Positions 1 to 7,499 of a DNA stretch of 40,881 nt are shown one piece after another. The translations under genes and the position numbers were made by a program. The DNA comes from Candidatus Latescibacterota bacterium (GTDB taxonomy: Bacteria > Latescibacterota > UBA2968), in assembly GCA_022823725.1 (NCBI GenBank), contig JAJEHL010000034.1:1-40881 (forward strand), in the 5' to 3' direction. Every line of letters starts with the position of its first letter. Position 1 is the first letter of the stretch. The notes beneath the pieces are model-generated. The model had not been told where the DNA came from and did no database searches. It saw only the letters and a program-made list of their open reading frames with translations.

Positions 1-23
1 GAATGCTTGTGCGTCTTGGCCAT
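1..23 (-). CDS. Partial 5' end of a minus-strand gene, leaving the window
   Basis: A minus-strand ATG at 23 is preceded five bases upstream by a perfect AGGAGG (complement of 29-34). Only seven codons are visible (MAKTHKH), so the product cannot be named. A second minus-strand reading frame also runs off the edge from an ATG at 94 (it begins MKAIVAKFEEEEK). That frame reads smoothly but translates the Shine-Dalgarno stretch as Arg-Arg, so I prefer the start at 23. The two could also be overlapping small genes. Confidence 0.4.
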
Positions 24-149
24 GGTTGCCTCCTCGAAGAATATAATTTAATGGTTTTTTCTTCCTCTTCGAATTTGGCAACTATGGCCTTCATACTCAA
101 CTTTTTTCTTACTCCTTTATTATAGCAATCACAGATGAAAGACGAGAAC

Positions 150-1280
150 ATGAACAAGGCTTATGTTGAATGGCGAGATGAAGGCTATTGGATTGCGAAT
201 AGTCGTGTCTCTCTGGATACCATTGTTTATGCTTTTCTGGATGGTCAATCACCCGAGGCCATTGCCCAATCGCTTCCTGCACTGACACTTGAACAGGTCT
301 ATGGAGCTATTGCATTCTATCTTGCTCATCAAACAGAAATTGAGACGTCCCTTGAGAAAGCGAAAGCAGATTTCGAAACAAAACGAAAAGCGTCTCGGAA
401 ATCAGACCCTGTGTTTTATCAAAAATTAGCGGATGCACGATGTCGCGTTGAGACGATTCAGATACTTTGGAGCCACATTGAGGCTCGTCTCAATTCGTCG
501 CTTCCTCAATGGCAAGAGCACATTGAACACTTCGGCCAAGTAGCAGCTATTGAGGAGAGAATCGCCGGAAGGACATGGCGTGACGACGAAGTTTTCGAGG
601 GGTTATTGATGGCAGTGCTGTCCAGTGGTATTGATTGGTCCAAGATCGAAAAGATTCGTACTGAACTTGAAGATGTGTTCTTCGGTTTCAGCCTTGAGGA
701 ATACGCAGCGTTGCCAGATACCAGGATAGCCAATTATATCGTACCTTGGTTTAAAGAACGGAAAGCTGGTTCTCTGCCGCTAAAAGAAAACCTCATCAAT
801 CTTATCCGTGCGGCCCGGAAACTTGCAGAATATAGCAAGACCCATGGGACAGCAGAGAGGTATTTCACCTCTCTTATGCACCAATGTGATAATGATCTGA
901 AGCAAGTCGCCCTGTGTCTTGGCCTATCGAATAAGTATAAATTTCCGTCACTCGGAGTGCCTGTGGCTGCAGAAGCATTAAAAAATTTGGGATTTGATGT
1001 GGCGAAACCCGATAGGCACATTCTGCGGGCGATGGGATCTTTTGGGCTTGTGCGTTTCAATCGTTGGCCAGATCGAAGCAAAAACAAACCGCCTACTACC
1101 CCTACCAAGTCGGAACTGTACAAAACTATGGCCTCCGTAGAGGAAGTTGCGGTGAATACGGGTAAACACGTCGGATTTGTAGATAACGCAATCTGGTTGT
1201 TATGTGCAAAGAGTGGGCTAAATCTCTCCAATAGAGAACTCTCAGAGATTGCCTACAAGGCCCATAGTCAGAGTTTATGA
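150..1280 (+). CDS. DUF433 antitoxin-like domain fused to a HhH-GPD-like (DNA glycosylase superfamily) domain
   Basis: The protein has about 376 residues from the ATG at 150; an in-frame ATG at 135 is also possible and neither has a strong ribosome-binding site. Residues about 12-68 match DUF433, the small winged-helix domain found in VapB-like antitoxins: the stretch ISLD/VSLDTIVYAFLDGQSPEAI followed by LTLEQVYGAIAFYL is characteristic. After a charged linker, residues about 125-310 look all-helical and contain LGVPVAAEALKNLGF then KPDRHILRAMGSFG. This resembles the helix-hairpin-helix and following Asp region of HhH-GPD glycosylases, with Asp288 as the candidate catalytic residue. DUF433 proteins are normally about 75 residues, so this is a fusion. 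Catalytic activity is not shown; a DNA-binding regulator is an alternative. The gene ends six bases before the convergent antitoxin remnant. Confidence 0.6.
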   Translation: MNKAYVEWRDEGYWIANSRVSLDTIVYAFLDGQSPEAIAQSLPALTLEQVYGAIAFYLAHQTEIETSLEKAKADFETKRKASRKSDPVFYQKLADARCRVETIQILWSHIEARLNSSLPQWQEHIEHFGQVAAIEERIAGRTWRDDEVFEGLLMAVLSSGIDWSKIEKIRTELEDVFFGFSLEEYAALPDTRIANYIVPWFKERKAGSLPLKENLINLIRAARKLAEYSKTHGTAERYFTSLMHQCDNDLKQVALCLGLSNKYKFPSLGVPVAAEALKNLGFDVAKPDRHILRAMGSFGLVRFNRWPDRSKNKPPTTPTKSELYKTMASVEEVAVNTGKHVGFVDNAIWLLCAKSGLNLSNRELSEIAYKAHSQSL

Positions 1281-1285
1281 TCAAA

Positions 1286-1498
1286 TCAAGGCCGATGGTG
1301 CTCTGTCAATATACTAACGCCTCCTTGCACTTGAGTGACATCACGCAGGACCAATAATAGCCCATCAATTTCACCACTTGCTTCACACTCATCCAGTGCG
1401 ACTTCCAGATAAGCCCGAGCTTCTTCGGGGTCTTTGAGAGCTTTTATCAGTCCTTCTTCGTAACTGACCGTGTGTTTCAAAACCTGTTTTTTAGTCAT
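1286..1498 (-). pseudogene. Truncated addiction-module antidote (HigA-like antitoxin) lacking its HTH
   Basis: The 70-residue reading frame starts at the ATG at 1498 behind a GAGGAG ribosome-binding site. YEEGLIKALKDPEEARAYLE and LLLVLRDVTQVQGG match the N-terminal half of the small addiction-module antidote family, which usually runs to about 95 residues. It normally continues from the GG(M/V)S motif into a helix-turn-helix. Here the reading frame stops within nine residues of that motif, so the DNA-binding part is gone. It overlaps the toxin remnant by eight bases, the arrangement of an intact toxin-antitoxin operon. I read this as a decayed cassette cut off by sequence joined at about 1290. 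The remnant could still be translated. Confidence 0.7.
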
Positions 1499-1565
1499 TG
1501 CTGCGGCTCCTCAAATCCTGCCAATATATTTTGGCGCGTTCAATGTCTGAATGTAGCGCACACGC
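1491..1565 (-). pseudogene. C-terminal remnant of a RelE/HigB-like toxin
   Basis: Reading the minus strand into the TAA at 1491-1493 gives DIERAKIYWQDLRSRSND, the typical tail of the small addiction-module killer proteins that pair with the antidote family next to it. Upstream of about 1565 the frame gives hydrophobic sequence that does not resemble the toxin core, and the neighbouring oxidoreductase gene starts at 1601 on the other strand. The toxin body is therefore missing. The stop codon overlaps the antitoxin ATG by eight bases, which preserves the original operon junction. Confidence 0.6.
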
Positions 1566-1600
1566 TACAAAAAGGAAACAAAAAGCAGCAGGTAAACAGC

Positions 1601-2197
1601 ATGCATGTTTATATCGTATTCGCTCATCCGAGTAGGCGATCTTTTACGGGTGATGTGCTGGCGGAATTTTGTCGTGGGTTGGAGGATGGGGGCCACTCTT
1701 ACGAGATAGGCGATTTGTACGAAATGGATTTCAGGACTGATATGAGTCTGGATGAATACAACCGGGAAATGAATGTCTATGGTAATCGTCCAGAGTTGCC
1801 CGTTCTACCTGATGTGCAGGCTGAACACGCAAAGATCGATAAGGCCGACGGTCTGGTGTTCATATTCCCAAATTGGTGGAGTGATGGTCCTGCAAAATTG
1901 AAGGGATGGTTTGATCGGGTCTGCGTCTGTGGATACACGTATGTGTATGAAAACGAGGAATACCCGATGTCTAAACTCGAGATTGATAGGGCGTTGGTCT
2001 TGTGTACTGCGGGTAACACACGCGAGCATCTTGAAGAAATCGGTATCTTAGAGAGTATGCGATGTATCTATCTCAATGATCGCCTTCGCCCTGAAATAGG
2101 CGTGGCACAGGCGGATATGGTTGTGTTGGGAGGCGGAGAAAGCAGGAGGCAGAAGAATCTCCCACGAGCCTATCAGTTGGGAAAAGAGTTTTGCTGA
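1601..2197 (+). CDS. Flavodoxin-fold NAD(P)H dehydrogenase (quinone), KefF/MdaB type
   Basis: The 198-residue product starts at the ATG at 1601 (MHVYIVFAHPSRRSFTGDV). A longer open frame exists upstream but it crosses the toxin remnant and has no family similarity. The N-terminal beta strand followed by HPSRRSF is the FMN-phosphate-binding turn of the Flavodoxin_2 family. VFIFPNWWSDGPAKLKGWFDRV is the conserved second flavin-contacting segment. These enzymes make two-electron reductions of quinones or act as ancillary subunits of potassium efflux systems; no kef gene is nearby, so a general quinone reductase role is the default inference. It is a single gene. Its last codons and the sequence after its stop form copy 1 of a 67-bp repeat that recurs after the next gene. 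Confidence 0.85.
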   Translation: MHVYIVFAHPSRRSFTGDVLAEFCRGLEDGGHSYEIGDLYEMDFRTDMSLDEYNREMNVYGNRPELPVLPDVQAEHAKIDKADGLVFIFPNWWSDGPAKLKGWFDRVCVCGYTYVYENEEYPMSKLEIDRALVLCTAGNTREHLEEIGILESMRCIYLNDRLRPEIGVAQADMVVLGGGESRRQKNLPRAYQLGKEFC

Positions 2198-2243
2198 AAG
2201 CATTACATATATCTGTTTGTCCACCAGCTATTTATCCCCACAA
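2177..2243 (+). repeat. Imperfect direct repeat, copy 1 (flanks the AAA ATPase gene)
   Basis: These 67 bases align without gaps to 3521-3587 at 52 of 67 positions. The last 37 bases match at 34 positions, with the shared core TTTGTCCACCAG. Copy 1 covers the end of the oxidoreductase gene and the left arm (CCCCACAA) of what is a full terminator hairpin in copy 2. Here the right arm is missing. Confidence 0.75.
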
Positions 2244-2281
2244 TATGAACTGATTTTTTGTTGCCTTTACCGAGGTGACTT

Positions 2282-3478
2282 ATGGCTGATCCCATTCTAC
2301 GCCAGATGATATTGCACCGTTTCCGTAGCCTTCAGTTGGAACAAGTAGAATTCGACAACCCGACCTTTCTCGTCGGTCAGAATGGCTCTGGCAAGAGCAA
2401 CTTCACCGATGCCTTTGCGTTTCTCGCAGAGGCAATGGCCTTTCCGCTACGAGCCCTTATTGAGCAACGCAGGGGATTTTCCGCGGTTTCCTATCAAGAC
2501 TCCGAAGAGGACTGTCTGTCAAATCTAGGTCTGTCGGTGATGCTGGAAAATCTGGATGGCGATACGCCACAAGCCCGATATGGATTCGAGTTACGCGCCC
2601 AGGCAGGCTATGGCTTTGAGGTTGTTCGTGAGCAATGCATCGTGCAGAGGTCTGATGGATCGCGTGATTGGTTTGATCGCTCCACATCGGAATGGGATAG
2701 TAGCGCGGATTTTCCGTATCGTATGGAACCTGACGCACTTGCTATGCCCTTGATCGGTGGTGATGAACGCTTTCAGGCGGTTCCGCGATTCCTGTCGGAA
2801 ATGTGCGTGTATCGGATTGACCCGGCGGCCCTGCGAACAATGCAAGATTTGGACGGGGGTGTGCGATTGCTTTCTGATGGCAGCAATGCAGCCAGTGTGC
2901 TGCGCGAGATTCAACGCGAATCCCCAGATACCTGGAAGCGAATTCTTGAGCTTCTCGAAAGTATTGTCCCCGGGACCATCGGTGTCCTGCCCCAAAAGTA
3001 CGGTAACAAGCTGACGCTGGAGTTCACCCAAGATTGGGCCCAGCCGAATCCCATCAAGTTCGAAGCCTTCAACATGTCCGACGGCACGTTGCGGGCACTT
3101 GGGCTGCTCGCAGCGATCTTCCAGTGTCCAGCACCCTCGCTGCTCGTCATTGAAGAACCAGAGGCCACAATACACCCTGGAGCTCTTGGCTCGATTTTGG
3201 ATGTACTGCGGCATGCTGGGCGTTTTATGCAGGTCGTGGTAACGACACATAGTCCGGATGTTCTCGATGCCAAATGGATTGAGGACCGCCATTTGAGGAT
3301 TGTGAACTGTGATAAAGGGGCGACGCGGATCAGCAAGGTCTCACCAGCAACACGGGCGGCTCTGAGCGAACACCTGATGGACGCTGGCGAGTTGCTCCGC
3401 TCTAACGCGCTGACGCCCGCCGATTTGTTCGACCATAATCCGAGTCAAATCGGGTTGTTCGAGGATGACCTCTCATGA
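2282..3478 (+). CDS. AAA family ATPase (AAA_21/RecF-like, usual partner of DUF4276)
   Basis: The 398-residue protein has an SMC/ABC-type split ATPase layout. Walker A is GQNGSGKS at residues 32-39 after the RFRSLQ motif. The signature-like segment is NMSDGTLR at about 264-271. Walker B is LLVIEEPEATIHP at 287-299, followed by a TTHSPDVLD switch. The family is a stand-alone predicted ATPase, commonly encoded directly upstream of a TOPRIM-like DUF4276 protein, and such pairs are often found in defence contexts. The stop overlaps the next start as ATGA, so the two were translationally coupled. In this window the partner is reduced to 17 codons. The ATPase looks complete and shows no internal lesion. 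Start: ATG at 2282, with CGAGGTGA just upstream. Confidence 0.85.
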   Translation: MADPILRQMILHRFRSLQLEQVEFDNPTFLVGQNGSGKSNFTDAFAFLAEAMAFPLRALIEQRRGFSAVSYQDSEEDCLSNLGLSVMLENLDGDTPQARYGFELRAQAGYGFEVVREQCIVQRSDGSRDWFDRSTSEWDSSADFPYRMEPDALAMPLIGGDERFQAVPRFLSEMCVYRIDPAALRTMQDLDGGVRLLSDGSNAASVLREIQRESPDTWKRILELLESIVPGTIGVLPQKYGNKLTLEFTQDWAQPNPIKFEAFNMSDGTLRALGLLAAIFQCPAPSLLVIEEPEATIHPGALGSILDVLRHAGRFMQVVVTTHSPDVLDAKWIEDRHLRIVNCDKGATRISKVSPATRAALSEHLMDAGELLRSNALTPADLFDHNPSQIGLFEDDLS

Positions 3479-3528
3479 TAATCCAACCAATCGTGGAAGG
3501 CTATGGAGAGGTGGTGTTGATTGGGTAA
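3475..3528 (+). pseudogene. 17-codon N-terminal stub of a DUF4276 family gene
   Basis: ATGA overlap with the ATPase stop opens the frame MIIQPIVEGYGEVVLIG followed by TAA. The first 13 residues are the highly conserved start of DUF4276 proteins (MI..PIVEG.GEV), which then normally continue for about 200 residues. Similarity ends exactly where copy 2 of the flanking direct repeat begins, at about 3521. The partner was therefore lost by a recombination event at the repeat and not by a point mutation. Confidence 0.75.
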
Positions 3529-3587
3529 AAGAGAAAGCTGAAATTATTCTATATATGTGTTTGTCCACCAGTTATTTAGCCCCACAA
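3521..3587 (+). repeat. Imperfect direct repeat, copy 2
   Basis: This is the second copy of the 67-bp repeat described at 2177-2243. It begins at the truncation point of the DUF4276 stub and runs into the terminator hairpin at 3580-3615. The two copies bracket a segment of about 1.3 kb that contains the ATPase gene. Confidence 0.75.
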
Positions 3588-3615
3588 GTTTAATTTGTTT
3601 TGTGGGGATTTTTTT
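3580..3615 (+). terminator. Rho-independent terminator
   Basis: CCCCACAA (3580-3587) pairs perfectly with TTGTGGGG (3600-3607) across a 12-base loop, followed by a run of seven T from 3609. It would end transcription from the ATPase gene. The left arm is also present after the oxidoreductase gene as part of the direct repeat. Confidence 0.8.
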
Positions 3616-3670
3616 ATCTCTTAGCAGTCTATTTTCTATATTGTCGAATTATCTTATATTTGAAAAGCGT

Positions 3671-3699
3671 TTGGTGTGTTTGGCTGAGCGTTGTATTAT
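3671..3699 (+). promoter_or_regulatory. Candidate promoter for the toxin-antitoxin pair at 3770
   Basis: TTGGTG (3671-3676) and TATTAT (3694-3699) are separated by 17 bases, a fair sigma-70 match, about 70 bases upstream of the antitoxin start. This is pattern matching only. The rest of the 3529-3769 gap holds the terminator and AT-rich sequence with nothing else recognised. Confidence 0.35.
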
Positions 3700-3769
3700 T
3701 TGAAAATGAATATGTGAGAGATAAAAACGAATTAACAACTGCAAGGTAGCATGGATAAGGAGGTGACCC

Positions 3770-3970
3770 GTGTCAAATGTAGAAGCTATCAAATCAGCTA
3801 TTGAAGCTCTGCCCGAATCAGATTACATCAAGTTGAGGCAATGGTTCAATGAAAAAGACTGGGAAAAATGGGATAAACAGATTGAGGAGGACTCAAAATC
3901 GGGGAAATTGGATTTTTTAATCGCTGACGCCTTGAAAGAGAAAGAGAAGGGAACGCTCAAGGAGCTTTAA
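3770..3970 (+). CDS. Antitoxin of a RelE/ParE-like type II pair
   Basis: The 66-residue acidic helical protein starts at GTG 3770, fixed by a near-perfect Shine-Dalgarno (AAGGAGGTGA) upstream. The pattern LPESDYIKLRQWFNEKDWEKWDKQIEEDSKSGKLD, here seen in pieces, is a widespread small antitoxin family. Its C-terminal half (WDKQIEED, GKLD, ADALKE) is the part expected to wrap the toxin. It has no obvious helix-turn-helix, so autoregulation, if any, would depend on the N-terminal helices. The stop overlaps the toxin start by one base (TAATG). Confidence 0.8.
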   Translation: MSNVEAIKSAIEALPESDYIKLRQWFNEKDWEKWDKQIEEDSKSGKLDFLIADALKEKEKGTLKEL

Positions 3971-4224
3971 TGCATCGGACAACAACACGCTTCTGGAGAT
4001 ACTTTGAGAAACTTCCTGAATCAGTTCAAGAGGTCGCAAGACAAAATTTCCAGTTGCTCAAAATGAACCGAAGACACCCCTCTCTAAATTTTAAGAAGAT
4101 TGGTAGGTTTTGGTCAGTTCGCACTGGTATCGCTCACAGAGCACTTGCCATAGAAGACGGTGAAGACTTCATCTGGGTTTGGATCGGTCATCATGACGAA
4201 TACCAGCGAATAATCGAATCCTGA
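3970..4224 (+). CDS. RelE/ParE-like toxin
   Basis: The 84-residue toxin pairs with the antitoxin just upstream, sharing the A of TAATG. LPESVQEVARQNFQLLK followed by RHPSL, FKKIGRFWSVR and WVWIGHHDEYQRII is the compact RelE/ParE beta-sheet fold with its conserved RFWSVR core and HDEY tail. These toxins are either ribosome-dependent mRNA interferases or gyrase poisons; the sequence does not decide which. Length and all conserved segments are complete, so the pair looks functional. Pyruvate kinase starts only 17 bases downstream and may receive read-through from this cassette. Confidence 0.85.
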   Translation: MHRTTTRFWRYFEKLPESVQEVARQNFQLLKMNRRHPSLNFKKIGRFWSVRTGIAHRALAIEDGEDFIWVWIGHHDEYQRIIES

Positions 4225-4241
4225 CCTTTGAAAGGTAAAAC

Positions 4242-5657
4242 ATGCGCAGAGCAAAAATTGTGAGTACACTGGGTCCTGCGAGTTCGTCGGAGCGCGTGAT
4301 AGAGCAATTGATCGGGGCGGGGGTGGATGTTTTTCGGCTCAATTTTTCACACGGGACGCGGGACGAACACACGGAGAATGTTGGGCGCATTCGGCAGATA
4401 GCGGATAACATGCGGCGCAGTGTTGCTATTTTGCAGGACTTGCAGGGTCCAAAAATTCGAGTGGGAAAACTCGCAGAGGATCCGATTGAGTTGGAGGAAG
4501 GCAGCAGGCTGACAGTGACGACTCGCGAAGTGCCGGGCGATGCGGCGTGTGTATCGACAACTTATGCGAGATTGCCCCGAGATGTGAAGCCCGCGGATCG
4601 GATTTTGCTCGATGACGGACATATTGAGTTGATGGTGCGCGAGGTCTATCGCTCGGATGTCGTGTGTGAAGTTGTGGTGGGCGGGCTTTTAAAATCCAAT
4701 AAAGGCATCAATTTGCCCGGTGTACAGGTCAGCGCGCCTTCTCTGACGACCAAAGATCGAGAGGACCTGGATCTGGGTATCGAATTGGGTGTGGATTATA
4801 TTGCCCTGTCCTTTGTGCGGGAACCCGACGATGTACGAGAGGTTCAACATATTATAGAACGGGCAGAGAAAGAGATCCCCGTTATCGCAAAGCTGGAGCG
4901 CGCCGAAGCCGTCGATCACCTTGAGGATATCCTCGATGTTGCCGATGGCGTAATGGTTGCACGGGGCGATCTGGGCGTGGAATTATCGCCCGAAGACGTG
5001 CCGGTAATCCAGAAGCGCGTGATTTCGGCGGCCAACCGCGCGGGCGTGTTTGTGATTACGGCTACGCAGATGTTAGAGTCGATGACCGATCATCCGCGGC
5101 CCACGCGCGCTGAGGCGTCAGATGTAGCCAATGCGATTTTCGACGGTACCGATGCGGTGATGCTGTCTGGGGAGACCGCGATTGGCAAATATCCCGTTCA
5201 AACCGTGCAAATGATGGCGCGGATTATTGAGAAGGCCGAAGCGAGTGTAGAATTGGGTCCGCCAATTTTAAATCTGGATTCATCGCTTTCTTTTCCAGAT
5301 GCGATAGGGCAAGCTGCCGCTGCGGTATCTACTGCGGTATCCCCCAAAGCCATTGTCGCATTTACCCAATCGGGATTTACGGCACGTCTGATTTCAAAGC
5401 GCAGACCGCGCACGCCGATTATCGCGTTTACGCCCAGCGAACGGATATGTCGGCGGTTGTGCTTGTGCTGGGGCGTTGAACCCCGTCAAATTACATTGAT
5501 CGACGATACGGATCGCATGGTTGCCGAAGTTGAAGCGCGCTTGCTCTCTGAGGGCAATGTGCGTTTTGGAGATACGCTGGTGATTCTGGCCGGTGCGCCC
5601 ATCACGGCGCGGGCCGAGACCAATTTGCTGAAATTGCATCGGGTTGGAGAAATATAG
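4242..5657 (+). CDS. pyk: Pyruvate kinase
   Basis: The 471-residue cytosolic glycolytic enzyme transfers phosphate from phosphoenolpyruvate to ADP. The N-terminus carries KIVSTLGPASSS and the substrate-binding FRLNFSHG. LQGPKIRVG leads into the small B domain at about residues 70-165. The active-site block is VIAKLERAEAVDHL (catalytic Lys) then VARGDLGVE (metal-binding Glu and Asp). The family signature ITATQMLESM and RAEASDVANAI.DGTDAVMLSGETA follow. The C-terminal regulatory domain occupies about residues 350-471. Its length matches other bacterial pyruvate kinases and nothing is missing. The start at 4242 follows AAAGGT. The gene is followed by the tamA-like gene after about 50 bases, without a visible terminator. 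Confidence 0.97.
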   Translation: MRRAKIVSTLGPASSSERVIEQLIGAGVDVFRLNFSHGTRDEHTENVGRIRQIADNMRRSVAILQDLQGPKIRVGKLAEDPIELEEGSRLTVTTREVPGDAACVSTTYARLPRDVKPADRILLDDGHIELMVREVYRSDVVCEVVVGGLLKSNKGINLPGVQVSAPSLTTKDREDLDLGIELGVDYIALSFVREPDDVREVQHIIERAEKEIPVIAKLERAEAVDHLEDILDVADGVMVARGDLGVELSPEDVPVIQKRVISAANRAGVFVITATQMLESMTDHPRPTRAEASDVANAIFDGTDAVMLSGETAIGKYPVQTVQMMARIIEKAEASVELGPPILNLDSSLSFPDAIGQAAAAVSTAVSPKAIVAFTQSGFTARLISKRRPRTPIIAFTPSERICRRLCLCWGVEPRQITLIDDTDRMVAEVEARLLSEGNVRFGDTLVILAGAPITARAETNLLKLHRVGEI

Positions 5658-5705
5658 TATTGATCTTCTATCATATCTTTGATTTTTATGACTTATTGTG
5701 CCAGA

Positions 5706-7475
5706 ATGAATTACAATGATTTCTTAAGGGTCCTCAGAACGGGGGCCTATTTTATACTGGCCGCTCTAATGGCTGTTGTGCCAGCTCATGGGGAAACGCC
5801 ATCTGATGACCCCATTGTGAGGTGGCTGAACTTTTCGGGTCATCGGGCGATTTGGGGGGGTGAACTGAAAGTGCTGATGATCACGCGCGCTTCGCCCTGG
5901 TATGATTTTTTTCCCTGGATCCACGCACGTAGATACGATCCTTTGACCTTTGCCTCTGATCTGGAAAAATTGCGGGCATATTACCGCGATTTGGGATATC
6001 TGGCAGTATCGGTGCATTCGACCTTTGTGCAACTTAGTGCAGATGAGATTGGGCTGAGGGTACACATTACAGAGGGACCTTTGACGCGGATTGCCAGAGC
6101 GTCGGTAATTGGCGGTGAAGACACTGAGAACGCTTTTGGACAGCTCGAAGGCAAACCGCTATCGAGCGATCTCGTGAACAAGAGCGTGTCGGAGGCGGTA
6201 AGCGGGTTGCGGAACAAGGGCTATGCATTTGTGCGCGCTGAGGTCGAGACGACGATTGTGACACAACAAGCCGAACTCATTCTAAAACTTGTACCTGGCC
6301 CTGTATGTAGCGTGGGCGTTGTGCAAATATCGGGGCACAAAGCCATGGCTGAAAATACCATCTTGCGTGGTCTCACATTTAAGCCGGGCGATCAATTTAG
6401 CGAAGAGGCATTGCAAAACAGCCAGTACCTGCTCTATCGTGCGGGCGTGTTTCGGTCTGTGGCGTTGGGATTGGCAGATAGCGTGGCGCACGACAATCGG
6501 GTGGATGTAGCTTTGCGCGTTTCCGAACGCCCTTTTCGCACGTTGCGCGTGGGCACGGGATACGACACGGACGAAGACTTGTGGGCCTCGGGCGCATGGA
6601 CGCATCGCAATTTTGGAGGGGATTTCCGTCAGTTTAAGCTGTCTGGGCGCGTTTCCGGAAAGAACAGGGAAGCGGTTATCGGCCTGCGGCAGGCGCATTT
6701 CAGGGGCAGTCGCAATTGGCTGAATATCGGTGGGTTTGTACAGCGTGAACGGCAGGCGACATTTGTCCAGGAAGAACTGGGGAGCAATATATCTCTCGAG
6801 AGAAATCTTACGAGGGCCACAGATGTGATCACTCAGTTCAGCAGTGGCGTGGTAGATTTTTCAGCCGATAGCGCGTTTGCCGAAATGAAGGTTGGATTGC
6901 TCATGGACACGCGCGACGATATTTTTGATCCGCAATCGGGGATGCTCGCACAATTCACCCTGCGTGAACGCGGGCGATTTCTCCGGTCCGATGGCGAATT
7001 TTTGCAGGCGACGGCAGAGGGGCGATGGTTCCACCGCCTGCCTTTGCGAAGTGTGCTGGCACTGCGCGTGCAGGGCGGTATAATTTTTGAACTGGGCAAG
7101 GCGGGCAGCGTGCCCAATGTCGAGCGGTTTTTTGCGGGAGGACTCAATAGCGTGCGAGGATGGGGATTGAATGAATTGGGCCCCAAAGACCATCAGGGCG
7201 AGCCAACGGGCGGTTTGAGCCGTATGGAAATGAGCATGGAGATTAGAACGCAGATATTTTTTTCACTGGGTACAGCCATTTTTGTAGATGTGGGCAATGT
7301 CGATGCGAAGTTGGGGGCGTTTAATCCCGGATCGCTCAAGTACGCTGTGGGCGCAGGGCTTCGGTATTTGAGTCCGGTTGGTCCTGTGAGATTTGATGTG
7401 GGATACCGCCTTTCGGATGATAGTACTGTGGAGAAACGCATTCAATATCACATCAGTTTGGGGCAGGCGTTTTGA
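5706..7475 (+). CDS. tamA: Omp85 family outer-membrane assembly protein, TamA-like
   Basis: The product is about 589 residues from ATG 5706, chosen because a signal peptide follows directly (hydrophobic AYFILAALMAVVPAHG ending at about residue 30). TTG 5679 and ATG 5688 are in-frame alternatives. Residues about 35-290 form three POTRA-like repeats, for example LRAYYRDLGY, GLRNKGYAFV and LLYRAGVFRSV. The rest is a 16-strand surface-antigen barrel, including the conserved RFFAGGLNSVRGW loop and a C-terminal strand ending in Phe (ISLGQAF), as outer-membrane barrels do. The gene immediately downstream encodes a TamB-like protein, so the pair is most likely the TAM translocation and assembly module and not BamA. 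The spacing to tamB is 24 bases. No lipoprotein signal is present. Confidence 0.85.
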   Translation: MNYNDFLRVLRTGAYFILAALMAVVPAHGETPSDDPIVRWLNFSGHRAIWGGELKVLMITRASPWYDFFPWIHARRYDPLTFASDLEKLRAYYRDLGYLAVSVHSTFVQLSADEIGLRVHITEGPLTRIARASVIGGEDTENAFGQLEGKPLSSDLVNKSVSEAVSGLRNKGYAFVRAEVETTIVTQQAELILKLVPGPVCSVGVVQISGHKAMAENTILRGLTFKPGDQFSEEALQNSQYLLYRAGVFRSVALGLADSVAHDNRVDVALRVSERPFRTLRVGTGYDTDEDLWASGAWTHRNFGGDFRQFKLSGRVSGKNREAVIGLRQAHFRGSRNWLNIGGFVQRERQATFVQEELGSNISLERNLTRATDVITQFSSGVVDFSADSAFAEMKVGLLMDTRDDIFDPQSGMLAQFTLRERGRFLRSDGEFLQATAEGRWFHRLPLRSVLALRVQGGIIFELGKAGSVPNVERFFAGGLNSVRGWGLNELGPKDHQGEPTGGLSRMEMSMEIRTQIFFSLGTAIFVDVGNVDAKLGAFNPGSLKYAVGAGLRYLSPVGPVRFDVGYRLSDDSTVEKRIQYHISLGQAF

Positions 7476-7499
7476 ATCCGCAGATAAGGACCATTTAAC

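Noticed and set aside
1472-1600. N-terminal extension of the flavodoxin-fold oxidoreductase
   Set aside because: The extension crosses the toxin remnant and lacks family similarity; the fold begins at the ATG at 1601.
2591-3292. 233-residue minus-strand frame inside the AAA ATPase gene
   Set aside because: The plus strand carries clear Walker motifs over the same bases; the minus frame has no recognisable domain.
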